In this document: in pieces, positions 21,869-33,474 of the stretch
Numbering within the stretch: the stretch's first letter is position 1
Layout: the number at the start of each line of letters is the position of its first letter
Source of the DNA: Phascolarctos cinereus
Lineage: Eukaryota > Chordata > Mammalia > Diprotodontia > Phascolarctidae
Assembly (NCBI RefSeq): GCF_002099425.1
Contig: NW_018343991.1
Coordinates: 16,373,001-16,437,000 of the forward strand
Direction of reading: 5' to 3'
Length of the DNA: 64,000 bases
Notes under the pieces: model-generated
Databases searched by the model: none
Told to the model about the DNA's origin: nothing
What the model saw: the letters and a program-made list of their open reading frames with translations, nothing else
Program-made: the position numbers and the translations under genes

Positions 21869-22849
21869 AAGAAGGTCTTCTCCATGCCCCAGGAAGGCAG
21901 TCATCTCTACATAAGAAGGGCTGGGCTCTGGCTGTGGAGATCACATCTGAGTTCTTCCTCCAACATGGCCATTTCCTGAGCTATATGGCCAATAAACCAG
22001 CTACCTGCTATTTTGAATCCATGCTTTTGTACCCAACATTGAGTCCCCAGTGACATGGGATATATGAAGACACTCTGTCCAGCTAAATGTTAAAACTCTT
22101 GAAAACTCTATGCCCAAAGCCTGACAGTTTAAGAAGAAATGGACTCCTGCTCTAAGTTGGCAGTTTTCCAGAGGACAGCAGACTGTCCCAGCCTCCTGCC
22201 AGCCCCATGCTCAGGATGTCCTTTGCACACCAGTGACCCAGGGCTCTTCCTAAGAACTTTCTCCATGCTACTCTCACGTTGCTCACAGCAAGAAGCCCTA
22301 GCATTTCGTGGAACCTGTTGCGTGCCAGTCATTAAGTATTTCTAAGTGTTTTAATATGGTTTTCATATTTGAAAATATTAATGCAGAACAGAGACCAGCA
22401 TTTCTCCTGGAGCTGAAGTCTTTATGGTTTTAAAACCTAGAATCACATCACTATATTTGCCTGCCCATGAAAACCAGGCTGGCATTAATGGATGATTTCA
22501 ACAAGCCACCTCCAGTCCGAACTTCAGCAATGAATTACAAAACCTTAACATAAAATTTAAAGTGCCTAATTTGACCATTAAATGAGCAATTAAACTTCAT
22601 ACATCATTATCACTCCTTCCTGCTAACTTCTGCCTCCTAATGTCGGTCTCCCATATACTCCTGATCCTGTTACAATGCGCCCCAAAACAGCCTGATAAAG
22701 CCTCAGGTCTCTTTCAGGTGTGTGTGTGTGGTGGGGGGAGTACTGGTTTGGGGTGGGGGGTGAGAAAAATAGCAAGATTGGGATTGTCTCTAGTAGATTA
22801 TCTGCTGTCCAATTGGTGTTTTTTTTATAACACACAATTATGTGGAGCT
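21869..22849. other. Unassigned repeat-poor stretch
   Basis: No repeat recognised. It includes the AT-rich block 22340-22615, which lacks both repeats and frames and is a candidate conserved noncoding element. G-rich GTGTGTGGTGGGGGGAG lies near 22720. Confidence 0.45.
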
Positions 22850-23055
22850 TAAAAGTTTGTAAAGTACTTTGAAAAACTTTATATTTACTTATATTTACAT
22901 TATATTACCTGATCCTTACAACAAGCTTGGGAGGTAGGTATCATATTACAGGTGTTAAAATTCTCCTTTTATAGATGGGGAAGCTCATAGTGGTTAAGTG
23001 ATTTTCTTAGGGTTACACTGCTAAAAAGCATCAGGCGTGGGATTTGAAATAATAG
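22850..23055 (-). repeat. MIR SINE, antisense
   Basis: GTAAAGTACTTTGAAAAACT, CTTGGGAGGTAGGTATCATA and GGTTAAGTGATTTTCTTAGG. Confidence 0.85.
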
Positions 23056-23444
23056 AATTTCCAGGAGAACCATAGGAGAGTGATGGGATCTAGAGGGGAA
23101 AGGTAAGGTTCACATTAGAAAGAGAATTCTATATTGTATAGGTTCCCCTGTGGGGATGTTTTTTCCCCCCAAATACCAAAAGTCAACATGGCTCCCAAAA
23201 ATTAGAACAGATTTTTTTCATATGAATGATAGAAGCTGTCTTCACATGTACCTGGCTGGGGGAAAAATTGTTTTAATGGAAGTCAAATACTTTGATTCCA
23301 GGAAGATGGTAAAGCACATCTTTGAGTGGGTAATTTAGTAACTAAATATGAAAGAGTGACCCTGGAAAAATTTGTGAAATTGGACATATTGTTCTTAGAC
23401 TCCTTGCATGCTTGGCCTTCAGTCCAATTTTTTTTTTCCTGTTG
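23056..23444. other. Unassigned stretch
   Basis: No repeat or gene identified. Confidence 0.45.
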
Positions 23445-23715
23445 CCTGGTGGCAGCTAAGTATTGCAATGAATTGTATGCTGGGCCGAAAGTCAGGAAGA
23501 CCTGAGTTCAAATCTGGAGCCAGACACTTGGTAGTTGTGTGACTCTGGACAAGTTATTTAACCTCCCACCTCAGTTTCCTCATATATAAAAACTGGGATA
23601 ATAATAGCACCTACTTCCCAAAATTATTGTGAGGATCAAATGACATATTTGTAACTTGTTTGGCATGGTGCCCAGCATATAGTAGGTGCTTAATAAATAC
23701 TTACTTCCCCTCTTC
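23445..23715 (+). repeat. MIR SINE, near full length
   Basis: GAAGACCTGAGTTCAAATCT, CCTCAGTTTCCTCATATATA, TTGTGAGGATCAAATGACAT and the L2-like 3' end TAGTAGGTGCTTAATAAATA are in order. Confidence 0.92.
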
Positions 23716-24482
23716 CTTCTTGGGGCCCAAATGCCATCTTTTGACTGTCTCTTCCCTTGCCCTATAAAATTTCCACACAAGTTTGGACAGTGGCCCATGC
23801 TCCTCATCCCCCTTCTGTACTAATTCTCCATTAATATTAGTCAGTCCTGGGCAGCCCCTCAGGGTCCTGTTGATAGAATAGATTATGGGTTGATATTTCA
23901 GAAGTAAAACTTACCGTGGCAGTTTCAGGCATCTTTGAAGCCAAGCAGCTACAGGGGCAGGGGAGTCTTTCTAATCTCCTTCTAAATGATCTTGATTGTG
24001 GAAGGCTCCATAGAATCCATGAGGGGCCTCTAATTTCTCCTCTCCCTTCCTCTTGTCTCCCAGTCTAGCAGACGCACAGGAGAAAAACAGATGTTTTAAT
24101 TCTCTCTCCTTTGAAAAACACTTACAAAAGGAAAACCTGTGATCCAGGGATGGGCTTGATCATCAGTGGAGGAACGACCGATCAACTCAGCTTCCTTTAA
24201 CCTTTGTCATTGAGAAAGAGAATGAAGAAAGAAAATGGAATTTGCTATACTGTTTTACTGTAGTCAATTTGCCAAATAAGCTCTCTTTTTCACATTTCTA
24301 GACAATTTTAATACTTTGTTGATATAATTCAATTCAAGAAATAATCTGTGGGCAAGACCTCATGCACAGAAAATTAGCCAGCAGGTGACACTTTTTTTTT
24401 TGGCTATAGAAACTTATATCTGAAGCGTGGACATATTGTAATCTCTACCTACATTGGGTTGAAATTATGTTGCATTAACTTA
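23716..24482. other. Unassigned repeat-poor stretch
   Basis: No repeat recognised. The part at 24060-24380 is AT-rich, free of microsatellites and open frames, and a second candidate conserved noncoding element. Confidence 0.45.
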
Positions 24483-24493
24483 ATATTTATTTA

Positions 24494-24738
24494 AGGCAGC
24501 TGGGTGGCATGTTGCATAAAGTGCTGGGCCTGGAATTAAGAAGACGCATCTTTGTGAGTTCAAATCTAGCCTCAGACACTAATTAGCTGTGTGACCTTGG
24601 ACAAGTCACTTAACCCTGTTTGCCTCAGTTTCCTCATCTGTAAAATGGGCTGGAGAAGGAAATGGCAAACTATTTAGTATCTTTACCAAAGGAACCCCAA
24701 ATGGGATCACAAAGAGTTTGAAATGACTGAATGATGAT
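24494..24738 (+). repeat. Long-tailed marsupial SINE (MAR1-type)
   Basis: Head GGCAGCTGGGTGGCATGTTG, core TCAGTTTCCTCATCTGTAAA, tail TGGAGAAGGAAATGGCAAAC ending TTTGAAATGACTGAATGATG. Perfect 11-bp target duplications ATATTTATTTA at 24483-24493 and 24739-24749. Confidence 0.95.
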
Positions 24739-24939
24739 ATATTTATTTATCTCTGTATTTGTTATTTGCCCTCAGTAGGATGCAATTTTTCAGTTCTTTG
24801 TTTGATATCCCTTGGTATGTAGCAGGTACTTGGTGAACACTTGATTAATTGAACTGAATTGGAAGAGGGGCTATAGTGAAATCATGGATTGTTTGAAATT
24901 TTGTAGAAATATGACTTACTGTGCTTGATGATTGAGGAA

Positions 24940-25020
24940 ATACAAAGATCAACAAAATGACAGCTTTTGTCTTCATGTAGCTTAAAATTTAATATAGGAA
25001 TATAGACAAATACACACACT
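24940..25020 (-). mobile_element. L2 fragment, antisense
   Basis: ATGACAGCTTTTGTCTTCAT and TAGCTTAAAATTTAATATAG correspond to the antisense 'tgccctcaaggagcttacattctaa' region. Confidence 0.5.
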
Positions 25021-25545
25021 TTGGGTTTCAAATTCTGATTCTGGCATCAACCAATGTATGATTTCTGAATGACTCCATTTCCCTATCTATACACTATGCT
25101 TGAGCTCTTGAATGGACCACTTCTTTGCCCAAGCAAGACTGGGTTGTAAGCAGTCCGAAGTTAACCATCAGTCCCAGAATGTTTGTGCTTTATAAAAAGA
25201 TTCCTTTCGTTGAGCAAATTCCGTATCTCTTGTTTCAAGTGTCAACTATTTTCATAAATTCCCAATTTTACAAGTGATTTACAAGGGAACTAGATCTAGA
25301 CTGTGTGTCCCTTGTCTTGGACCTTAGAGTAGACCTGCGTGGGATTGGATAGTCACATTCTGAAAGGGTCTTGCTTGTCCTGGAGATTCCAGATCAATAG
25401 CAGTCTTGGTAACAAAACACAAACAGTATCCTGGACACTTGGTGAATAACAAGAACAAAAAATCTTAGTAATAAAACGGAGAAGAAAATTCCAATGTAAT
25501 CAGTTAAAACAGCTGTCCAAGTTATCCCAGGGCCCATTCTAGCAT
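25021..25545. other. Unassigned stretch
   Basis: No repeat or gene identified. Confidence 0.45.
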
Positions 25546-25548
25546 GCA

Positions 25549-25626
25549 AACACACACACGCACACACACGCACACACACGCACACACACGCACACACACA
25601 CACACACACGCACACCACACACACAA
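25549..25626. repeat. (CA)n with a 10-bp higher-order unit CACACACACG
   Basis: CACACACACG repeats at least four times in register (25551-25590), then plain CA and another CG. CpGs recur every 10 bases. Confidence 0.96.
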
Positions 25627-25679
25627 TGGGCAAGACTGAAACCCGTGTATCCCTACTCTGAGTCTCAATTCTGTCCTTT

Positions 25680-25872
25680 AGAGTAAATAGAAAGAGCTCT
25701 GGAATGGAAGAACTGGAGGGTTGGAAGAACCAGAGTATTTAGATTCAAATCTTGTCTCTGCTATTTATTATCTCTGTCAGTTTGGGCTAGTTACTCCCTC
25801 TCTTGACGCTATGAAATGAAGAAGTTGGATTAGGTGATCTCTAAACTTTCATCCAATTCCAACTCTCAAATG
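25680..25872 (+). repeat. THER1 SINE
   Basis: GAAAGAGCTCTGGAATGGAA, AGTTTGGGCTAGTTACTCCC and TTGGATTAGGTGATCTCTAA. Confidence 0.75.
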
Positions 25873-25879
25873 CTAACTT

Positions 25880-25960
25880 ATTTGGTATAAAAACCTGGGC
25901 AAGTGACTTAACCTCTCTAAGTATGTTTCCTGATTTGTGAAATAAAAAAAAAAAACACCT
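25880..25960 (+). repeat. MIR core fragment
   Basis: GGGCAAGTGACTTAACCTCT followed by a degraded core and an A-run. Confidence 0.6.
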
Positions 25961-26079
25961 TTCATTCCATTAAATTTCTACCCTAATACCTCATCAAGTT
26001 TTGTCTATAAGATATCTCAATGGAACTCAGATTTTGCCAGAAAGGCTATGAGCATGGGACTGCTGATGAACTATGTGAG

Positions 26080-26285
26080 AGTGGCAGTGGAGTAGAACGG
26101 AAAGTCTTCTTGGTTTGGAATCTGAGGACTTGGTTTTAAAATCAGTCTTTTCCATTTACTGGCTAGGTGACCTTAAACAAGTCATTTACCTTCTTTGGGC
26201 CTCAGTTTCTTTGTCTCTAAAATGAGTACATTGCACCAGATAGTCTCTAAGGTCCCTTCCAGCTCCTATGCATATCTGTTACCTG
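26080..26285 (+). repeat. THER1 SINE
   Basis: GGCTAGGTGACCTTAAACAA, GGCCTCAGTTTCTTTGTCTC and CTAAGGTCCCTTCCAGCTCC. Confidence 0.85.
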
Positions 26286-27108
26286 AACTTTTCTGCCTTC
26301 GTAGTTAATTTCAAAGAAGCTCATCACCCAAAGGTTGATCTCTGGTAGGTGAACATATTGATCATGTCATTATAAGGATTCATCTAAATTTCAGTGTAAG
26401 ACTTCATGGCTAATCCAACAGGAGTTTGGGTAGAATCAACGGCTTTCCACCAAAGCTCTCAAGCCTAGATTTCTTTCCCTCAGAGTCCTTTCCTTTCCAA
26501 GGGGCCAATGTAAGCTAAAGTGTTAATGGGCAATAATATCCTCACCTGTTTCCAAATAACCTTTATACTTTAACTGTTTTCGACAGCCTTAAAATATAAT
26601 GAATGCAAGGATCATTTAAGACATCTTGAGAGGTCCAGTGGGAAATAAGTCTAGGGATAGAGGAGCCAGATGTGGCATTGTGTGATTCAGAGCTGAAAGG
26701 ATCTGTGGGTCATGGAACTTAGATTAGGAATTGGGTGGGAATGGGGTGGTACAGAGCCAAGATGTCACAGTGAGATCAGCATTTTTGCTGAGCTCTACCA
26801 ATATACCCCTCTATATAACAACTTTTAAAAATGCACCTAACCAAATTCTGAGTGGAAGAGCTCATATAGTAGGTCATTTTTCCAACCCAGAGGGTTGGAC
26901 TCTCCAACCCAGAGAGAAATAGAGGTTTGCAGACACTGGGGTGGGGGTTCACAGGAATGCCTGTGAGGGAAACAGTGCCCAGAATTGGAGGTCAGTAAGG
27001 GGATTGAAAATCTTGTCAGAAAGAGATTCCATAGGATCTCTGTGTTAGCATTGGACACAGGATCAGGCTTCATTTGTCAGGTCTGTCACCCAATTGCCCA
27101 GTTCTAAG
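26286..27108. other. Unassigned stretch
   Basis: About 0.8 kb with no recognised repeat. Overlapping frames of 63 and 78 codons lack family features. Confidence 0.45.
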
Positions 27109-27109
27109 T

Positions 27110-28690
27110 TGAAGTTTCAAGATGGCAAGAAGCAGTAGTAGTTGAGAGGGAACAGGGCCCCTACCTGAGTTCAGACCGGAGAACAGGCCTGAAGGACAGT
27201 GGCCATACATTTCCCTGGATTACATCAATTTGGAAGCCCTGAAAACTGACGGGCCCCCAGATCTATCTGTGAAAGCAGTAGAATGACACTAAAAGACTAG
27301 GCCAGTCATTTCCACTAGTCTTCCCTTGCCCATCCCCCTGCCACAAAATAAGCAGAATTTAATTGTAGAATAAAGTCCAAAGTCAAGAAAGAGACTGAAA
27401 AAAATGAGCAAACAGCAAAAAACAACCTGACCATAAAAATCTATAGCGACAAGGAAGCTCAAGATACAAACTCAGAAGAAGACAATGACTTGAAAACATC
27501 TACAAGCAAAGTCTCAAAGAAAAATTCAAATTGGATATAAGCACAAGAGAAATTCCTAGAAAAGCTAAAGAGATTTAAAATAAAAGAGCAAGAAAATTAT
27601 TTTTTTTAATTAAATAAAAGCAATAGAGGAAAGTTTTGGAAAAGAAATGAGAGTTTTGCAAGAAAATTATAAAAAAAAAAGAACTAATAGCTTGGTTAAA
27701 GAGGCACAAAAAGTATTGAAGAAAATAACTCCTTAAAATTTAAACTCAGTCAAGTAAAAGCTAATGACTACATGAGACTTCAAGAAATAATAAAACAAGT
27801 TCAAAAGAATGAAAAATAGAAAAAAAATCTCATAGGAAAAATAATTTGCCTGGAAAATAGATAAAGGGGAGATAATTTAAGGATTTTGGAACACCTGGAA
27901 GTTAGGATAAAAAAAATCTTAACTATAATATTTTAAGAAATTATAAAGGAAAACTACCCAGATATCTTAGAACCAGAGAGCAAAATAGAAGTTGAAAGAA
28001 TCCATTGGTCACGTCCTGAAAGAAATTCCAAAATGAAAACTCCTACGAATAATATAGCCAAAATCCAGAGCTTCCAGGTCAAGGACAAAATACTTTAAAC
28101 AGTCCAAAAGAAATAATTCAAATGCTGTGGAGCCAGAATCAGGATCACATAGGATTTAGCAACTATCGCTATAAAGGAGTGACTGCTTAGAAAATTATAT
28201 TCTAAATAATAACCTACCCAGAAACACTGAGTATTATCCTACAGGAGAAAATAGATATTTAATGAAATAGAGGATTTTTGATCATTGCTGATGAAAAGAC
28301 CAGAGGTGAATAGAAAATTTTACAATCAAACACAAAACTCAAGAGAAGTATAAAAATGTAAACATGAGTGAGAATCATAAGAGACTTAGCAAGGTTAAAT
28401 TGTTTATATTCCTATATGGGAAAATGATATGTTATCTTCATTAGGGCAATTCGAAGTCCCCATAGAAGGAAGATGTGTATACAGAAAGCATAGGTTTAAG
28501 TCTATTATGTTGGGATGATCTCAAAAGAAGAAAGGAAGAGGGGTGCGCCAGAAGGGAGAAGGGAGAGGAGGAATGGGGAAAATTAGCTCACATAAAAGAG
28601 GCACACAAAGAAGAATTTTCATAATGGAGGAGAAAATTGGGGGCAAAGTGGGACAGGCAATGCTTGAACCAGAAACAGGCTTTATGCATA
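27110..28690 (+). mobile_element. HAL1 (half-L1) element, decayed
   Basis: It starts near TTTCAAGATGGCAAGAAGC, the type of 5' end seen at 53.6 kb on the other strand. It then carries an ORF1-like region only, followed by a 3' UTR (TAGGTTTAAGTCTATTATGT; AAAAGAGGCACACAAAGAAG). No ORF2 sequence occurs. Size and order fit half-L1 elements, which use L1 machinery in trans. Confidence 0.75.
27430..28290 (+). pseudogene. HAL1 ORF1p remnant
   Basis: Pieces in different frames parallel the better copy at 51.9-52.8 kb: residues like LEPESKIEVERIHW, then AKIQSFQVKDKIL, then QFKCCGARIRIT, DLATIAIKE. These correspond to the RRM-like domain and the start of the C-terminal domain of an L1-type ORF1p (a trimeric RNA-binding chaperone). 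Many stops and shifts; it cannot encode a protein. Confidence 0.7.
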
Positions 28691-28858
28691 GTTTAGATGA
28701 ATGACTTCATGTCACAGATGAAGGAAATGAGTTTCCCAAGAGTTGAATGAATTGACCAAAGCAACCAAGGTAACCACATGGCAGATTCAGAATTCAAACT
28801 TATTTCCTAAGACTATAAGTCCAGTGTCCTTTCCATTACACCATGTTACAATCATGAA
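28691..28858 (-). repeat. MIR SINE, antisense, diverged
   Basis: Order of CACAGATGAAGGAAATGAG, TGGCAGATTCAGAATTCAAA and AGTCCAGTGTCCTTTCCATT. Confidence 0.75.
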
Positions 28859-28861
28859 ATA

Positions 28862-28985
28862 GTCAGTTCATTAGTCAGTATGTATTAAGTGCTTACTTTG
28901 TGCCAAGCACTGTTCTAAGCAATGGGGTACAATGAAAGGCAAAAGCAGTCTCTGATCCTAAGAAGCTCAATTGTATTATAATGTG
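28862..28985 (-). mobile_element. L2 3' end, antisense
   Basis: GTATTAAGTGCTTACTTTGT, GCCAAGCACTGTTCTAAGC and AAGAAGCTCAATTGTATTAT. Confidence 0.85.
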
Positions 28986-29612
28986 AATGTTGAGCCGAAG
29001 TTGTTGGTATAGGAAGTGTGACACCTACAAAGTTTTACATAGATTTTTCTTTTAATCTAGGACAAATGTGGTCTCAGTGTGTATGTGGGAAGGGGAGTGT
29101 CTAAGGCGGGGTGAGGGCTGGTATACAGTCATTTTAGGATTTAAATGTACAGAAGTACACAAAATATACAAATATACAGAAGGAATAGTATGGTCCTCCC
29201 TAGAGATGTGTTGGCCCAGGAGAGTCACGTCTTGAAATTAGGACTCTGGGAGTGATAAGGCCAGTGACGGCTACATAAAGTGATTGCTGGACTGGCACAA
29301 GACCATGAGGTGAAGCATAGGGCAAAAGTGTGCTCTCTCTGGAAAGAATCATGCATACCTCACCCCCACCCTCTACCTCAGCACCCTTGGGCAAAATTGC
29401 ATTTGTCCTTTGCTAGTTCTGAATCTGGGAATGCCTCCATCTGAAGCCTTGATATATCATGAGAAGCACACACTTCCACATGTTTCTTGTAAGTACAAGT
29501 GAAAGCCTGGTTCAGAAATGAGAGGCAGAGGCCAGTGGTGCCCTTTCTCAGAAGAAGTCAGAAAGAGGCCCCAGTGAGGATCAGGAAGTCCACAGTTTCA
29601 AAGACCTATTGG
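28986..29612. other. Unassigned stretch
   Basis: No repeat or gene identified. Confidence 0.45.
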
Positions 29613-29614
29613 GC

Positions 29615-29715
29615 ATCATAGGGTTACAGTCTCATAGGATCACAGACTTGGAGCCTAAAGGTTAGTTCAAGTCCTCCCACTCCAAATCTGGTGGTCATTC
29701 CATTGTACCACATCT
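29615..29715 (-). repeat. THER1 fragment, antisense
   Basis: CATAGGATCACAGACTTGGA followed by CCATTGTACCACATC, with the middle deleted. Confidence 0.6.
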
Positions 29716-29816
29716 TGTCCTATTTCAAAAATAGGATTAAACTTGAATCACTAGAGGGAAGTGCCTGGCATGATTAGTGCTTCAGATTGTGAAACACCTA
29801 TTTGTTTGGTTCCTAA

Positions 29817-29900
29817 TAATCAGTCAATCAATAAGCATTTATTAAGCACCTACTATGTGCTACGCCTTGTGCTAAGCACTGGTACACTATGATAATAAAA
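29817..29900 (-). mobile_element. L2 3' end, antisense
   Basis: TCAATAAGCATTTATTAAGC, ACCTACTATGTGCTACGCC and TTGTGCTAAGCACTGG. Confidence 0.88.
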
Positions 29901-30518
29901 TGAAGAGTTAAAAAGTGGGGAGGTAGAGAAAAGGGAGGGGAGGCATATTTCCAGAAACGACTGTGGAATAAAACAAATGGCATTATAAAAAACTTAGTTT
30001 TAAAAATAAAAATAAAAGATAATAAATAAAGTGAAAGGTCAAAGGAGGCCATGTTCATTAGGCTCCCTGCACATTCTTGGAAATGGAGGGGAAAGGGGTT
30101 GGAGCTCCAGTCACTTGTGCTTCTACTTGCTATTACCCTCATCCTAGTGCCAAATGCTGCATTTCTCCCAGGGACAAAATGAAAGCTTGAAATTCACATG
30201 GTCCCCAAATAAACTTTGAGTGAATAAATCCTCAATGGAGAGAAAAATCCATGCTGTTGCTTGGCTGGTCATGGAGGGATAAAAATCCTAAAGCTGCTTG
30301 TTCAGAAAATCACTGTACAGCTACATCTCCTGTAAAGTGTCTCCATTGACACATCATGTTTACTTGATGTTACACAGTCCCTGATTGGCTGGGGCTTTTA
30401 TCTTCAGGGGAGGGTTTTCTTTCCTTTCCAAAGTTCTTCCCCAACAGCTCATCACTTTGGTGAAGTGACACCTTAAGTTCTCAAAGGTAACTGCAGTTAA
30501 GCCTTAGGGGATCCAGCC
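29901..30518. other. Unassigned repeat-poor stretch
   Basis: No repeat recognised. A 104-codon frame on the reverse strand (30142-29828) has hydrophobic stretches but starts inside L2-adjacent sequence and matches no family. Confidence 0.45.
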
Positions 30519-30520
30519 CA

Positions 30521-30706
30521 GGGAGTGTTAACCTTTTTTATGTGTCATAAATACCTTTGGCAAGTCCAGTGATGCTTATGTATTACTTCTCAGAATTATA
30601 TTTTTAAAGGAATAAAATAAAATACAGAGTTACAAAGGAAATGTTGAAATAGTTGTCAAAATATGTAAAAAAAATATTCAAGGCCCCTAGTAAAGAACCT
30701 TGGCTA
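30521..30706 (-). mobile_element. hAT-type DNA transposon relic (family 2)
   Basis: GTTAACCTTTTTTATGTGTC, AGTCCAGTGATGCTTATGTA and ATAAAATAAAATACAGAGTT mirror the copy at 49.5 kb read on the other strand. Nonautonomous, old. Confidence 0.72.
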
Positions 30707-31014
30707 GCAATTCCTACTAAGCTGGAAAAGTTTCAAATGCAGTCTAGACTAATCTAGGGAATTGTGGCAAGGCTCATCACGAAAAGGCTGGCCACCAGGA
30801 AATTTGTGCTTTGGTTTGGTTTGGGGGCCTCTGCAACTCATGAGAACCATCCCCTAAATAATGTATGAAAGAATCAAGGCTTTGAATGGGAAAAAAGAAG
30901 ACTTGCACATTGGAAATTACTGAACTTTTAAAATTGAAATTGGGGGAGGAAGGAAATGATTTTGAAGGCATTGCCACCATTCAAGAAGTGGTTTGTCTCT
31001 ACGTGAAATTAAAA
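30707..31014. other. Unassigned stretch
   Basis: No repeat or gene identified. Confidence 0.4.
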
Positions 31015-32215
31015 ATATTATGGATTCATCAGTAAAAATAACTTTTCCTCTTTTAAATAATTTATTATAAATTTAGTATTAGGCATCAATGCAATTGATT
31101 GAACTTTCTTCATAAATATCTATATCTAAATAGACAGACATCAACATATAAAATGTAATAAATTTTTAGTTATTCCAAGTTTCCACTTAGTTTCTTTTAT
31201 AGACCACTTGTTTCCATTTGTATATTCTTTTAAATGGTTCTATTTAGTGTACTGTCTATTCTTTTGGTTCCACCTGTTGGCCCCTGTTAGCATTATTTCA
31301 TAAAAGTCTTTCTAGATATCTTTATATTCTTTATACTTGTCAATCTTAACTGCGTTATAGTATTCCATTACTTTAATGTACCATGATTTATCTAGCCATC
31401 CCCTTACCGTTGGGCATTTCAGTTGCTTTTAGTTTTTTACAATTATAAATGACGTGTGCATATGAATGTGTGTGGATTTGTATGTGAGAATATGTGTTGG
31501 GGGGAGGGGAGGTGGAGTGTTGGTTAAGTACTGTGATTCGTCATGCAGGAAATTCCCAGCACAGAAACTACTTTCACAAATGTAGATCCACCATTCTTCT
31601 ATAACTTATAATGTACAATATTCTAGATTTATTGTAGGAAGTGACATTAGAGGCCCTCTGCCTCATTTTATGGAGGAGGAAATTTAGTCTGAGAGAGATT
31701 AAGTGGCTTGCTTGAGGTCACTTGGGTAGAAAGTGATCTCGGCAGGATCTGAATATGGTTCCTCTGCCCCGGAGTCAGTATTCTTTCCTTGCAGCATTCT
31801 GCCTTCCATGTCTTAAAGAGTCACCTGCCTGCACAGAGAGGTGGTAACTTAGCCATGGTTGTATAAGTAACATGTTTCAGTGCCAGGACCTAGAACCCAG
31901 GTCTTCCTGACTCCAAGGCTGGATCTTTAAACTCCATGATACTGCTGTTAGTGTAAAGTAAAGCTGCTATACAAACCTGTAAACAAACACAACCCCTCTT
32001 TGAAAAAAATAACATTTTCAAGGCACATCCCCAACAACAGAATTATTGGGTCAAAATATGTGATTACTTTTTTGTAACTTTTTAGTACAAATTATCTGAT
32101 TATTTCCCCCAAAAGTTATTCCTAGCTTTCAATTCCAAGTTTAGCTTCTTGTACATTTTCATTTGACATATTCATATACCCTTTAGATTTCAGCTGTATT
32201 TTACTTCCTTGGTAG
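31015..32215 (-). mobile_element. Old L1 ORF2 C-terminal region, antisense, interrupted by SINEs
   Basis: TAGTATTCCATTACTTTAAT followed by TTTATCTAGCCATCCCCTTA is the antisense L1 C-terminal landmark. L1-like sequence (GAATTATTGGGTCAAAATAT) resumes after about 31970. Between them lie antisense MIR copies. More diverged than the other L1 copies. Confidence 0.72.
31620..31955 (-). repeat. Two antisense MIR/THER1 SINEs in tandem
   Basis: First copy: CATTTTATGGAGGAGGAAAT to AGTCAGTATTCTTTCC. Second: AGAGGTGGTAACTTAGCCAT to CCAGGTCTTCCTGACTCC. Confidence 0.75.
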
Positions 32216-32968
32216 GGTTCTGTCCACTGAGAAAGAGCACAACACTCTATGCCTTATATTCGATGCCTTGGTTTGCCTGAGTTGTGATGGCTAAAAAAAT
32301 GACCACTAGTCAGCCCAAGAAGAGCTTCTAAGTTTCTAGTTCAGTTGATGCTTCAGTGACAGAAGCATAGTCTATTGTGGGGCCTCTATATGAAGGTGTT
32401 ATAGCTTGGTAGGTAGGCTCTGCTATGGCCTACAGTGAATGGCATAGCCCTCGGAACTCAAGGTCATGCCACACCATGATGAGGCATCATAGGAAAGCTT
32501 TAGGAGAGAGTATAGATGAAGCCAAACATTCCCTGCCTTGCGTTGCTTCCCCCCCCCTTCCCCCACCGAGCAACAACTCCTACAAAGGCTGAAAACCATT
32601 TCGGGAAAGGAAATTACTGACATGATATGAAAAATGAGGTTTACATTGCACATATAAGCATGATTCACACAAAATGTGTAACTGTCCAATTTATTTATTT
32701 GTAAGTGACATGTAGAAGGGGAAGCTAGAATATGAAAATCAGCTCACTCAACATAAACATAGGGCATAGCAACAGCCTCTGACTGAAAAGGAATGTAAAC
32801 ATGGTGATTGGTGTGTGCCCATGCAGACAGTAACATCAGGCAGCAGAGGTTAATAGTCAAGCTTGGGCTAAGGGCTTCTGAGGCAATTTCCATGAGGATG
32901 GACCTCTGGGACATCTCAGGGTTACTTCTATGAATCCAAATATCTGGGATGGCACCTGACTCAGAGAA
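32216..32968. other. Unassigned stretch
   Basis: No repeat or gene recognised; frames of 88-89 codons on the reverse strand are featureless. Confidence 0.45.
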
Positions 32969-33140
32969 TGATATTTCAGAACTGAAAGGGCCCTTAAGGA
33001 TCATCCAATTCACCTCTTCATTTTACAGATAAGGAAACTGAGGCCCAGAAAGGAGAAATGACTTCCTTAAGATCACACAGCTAGTAAGTAAGTGGCAGAA
33101 CCAGGATTCAAATGCAGCTCTTCTGACTCCTGCTGCAGGG
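32969..33140 (-). repeat. MIR/THER1 SINE, antisense
   Basis: TTCATTTTACAGATAAGGAA, CTGAGGCCCAGAAAGG and AGATCACACAGCTAGTAAGT. Confidence 0.9.
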
Positions 33141-33191
33141 TTTTGCATACTATTCCTGGATGCTCTGCAAAAAGGGAAGCAAAAGTTTCCA

Positions 33192-33474
33192 CAGCACTTC
33201 TTAAACTGTGGGTCTTGACCTCATGTGGGTTTGCGAAAAATTTGGCAATAGTAAAAGGTTTCTGAACACGTAAGGACCAAAAACTAATTCCAAATTAAAT
33301 GCATAATGAATCAAAGGTGTTTCTGGCAGCTCTTGCCCTGTTGCATCACGCAACTTCACTGCAGCCTTAGTTATGAACCCAAAGCACTGCGCATGCCCTC
33401 AGGCCATGCAAGGCCAACAAATGCTGCCTAAACAAGAAAAGGGGTCTAAGTGGGAGAACGTTTAAGAAGCCCTG
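33192..33474. mobile_element. hAT-type nonautonomous transposon relic
   Basis: The left end CAGCACTTCTTAAACTGTGG faces the right end GTTTAAGAAGCCCTG, inverted repeats of about 15 bp in the style of Charlie-like hAT elements. Length 283 bp; no coding region. A target duplication is not evident. Confidence 0.8.

Noticed and set aside
29828-30142. 104-codon reverse frame with hydrophobic segments
   Set aside because: It overlaps an L2-adjacent region, has biased Phe/Ser content from A/T-rich DNA, and matches no family.
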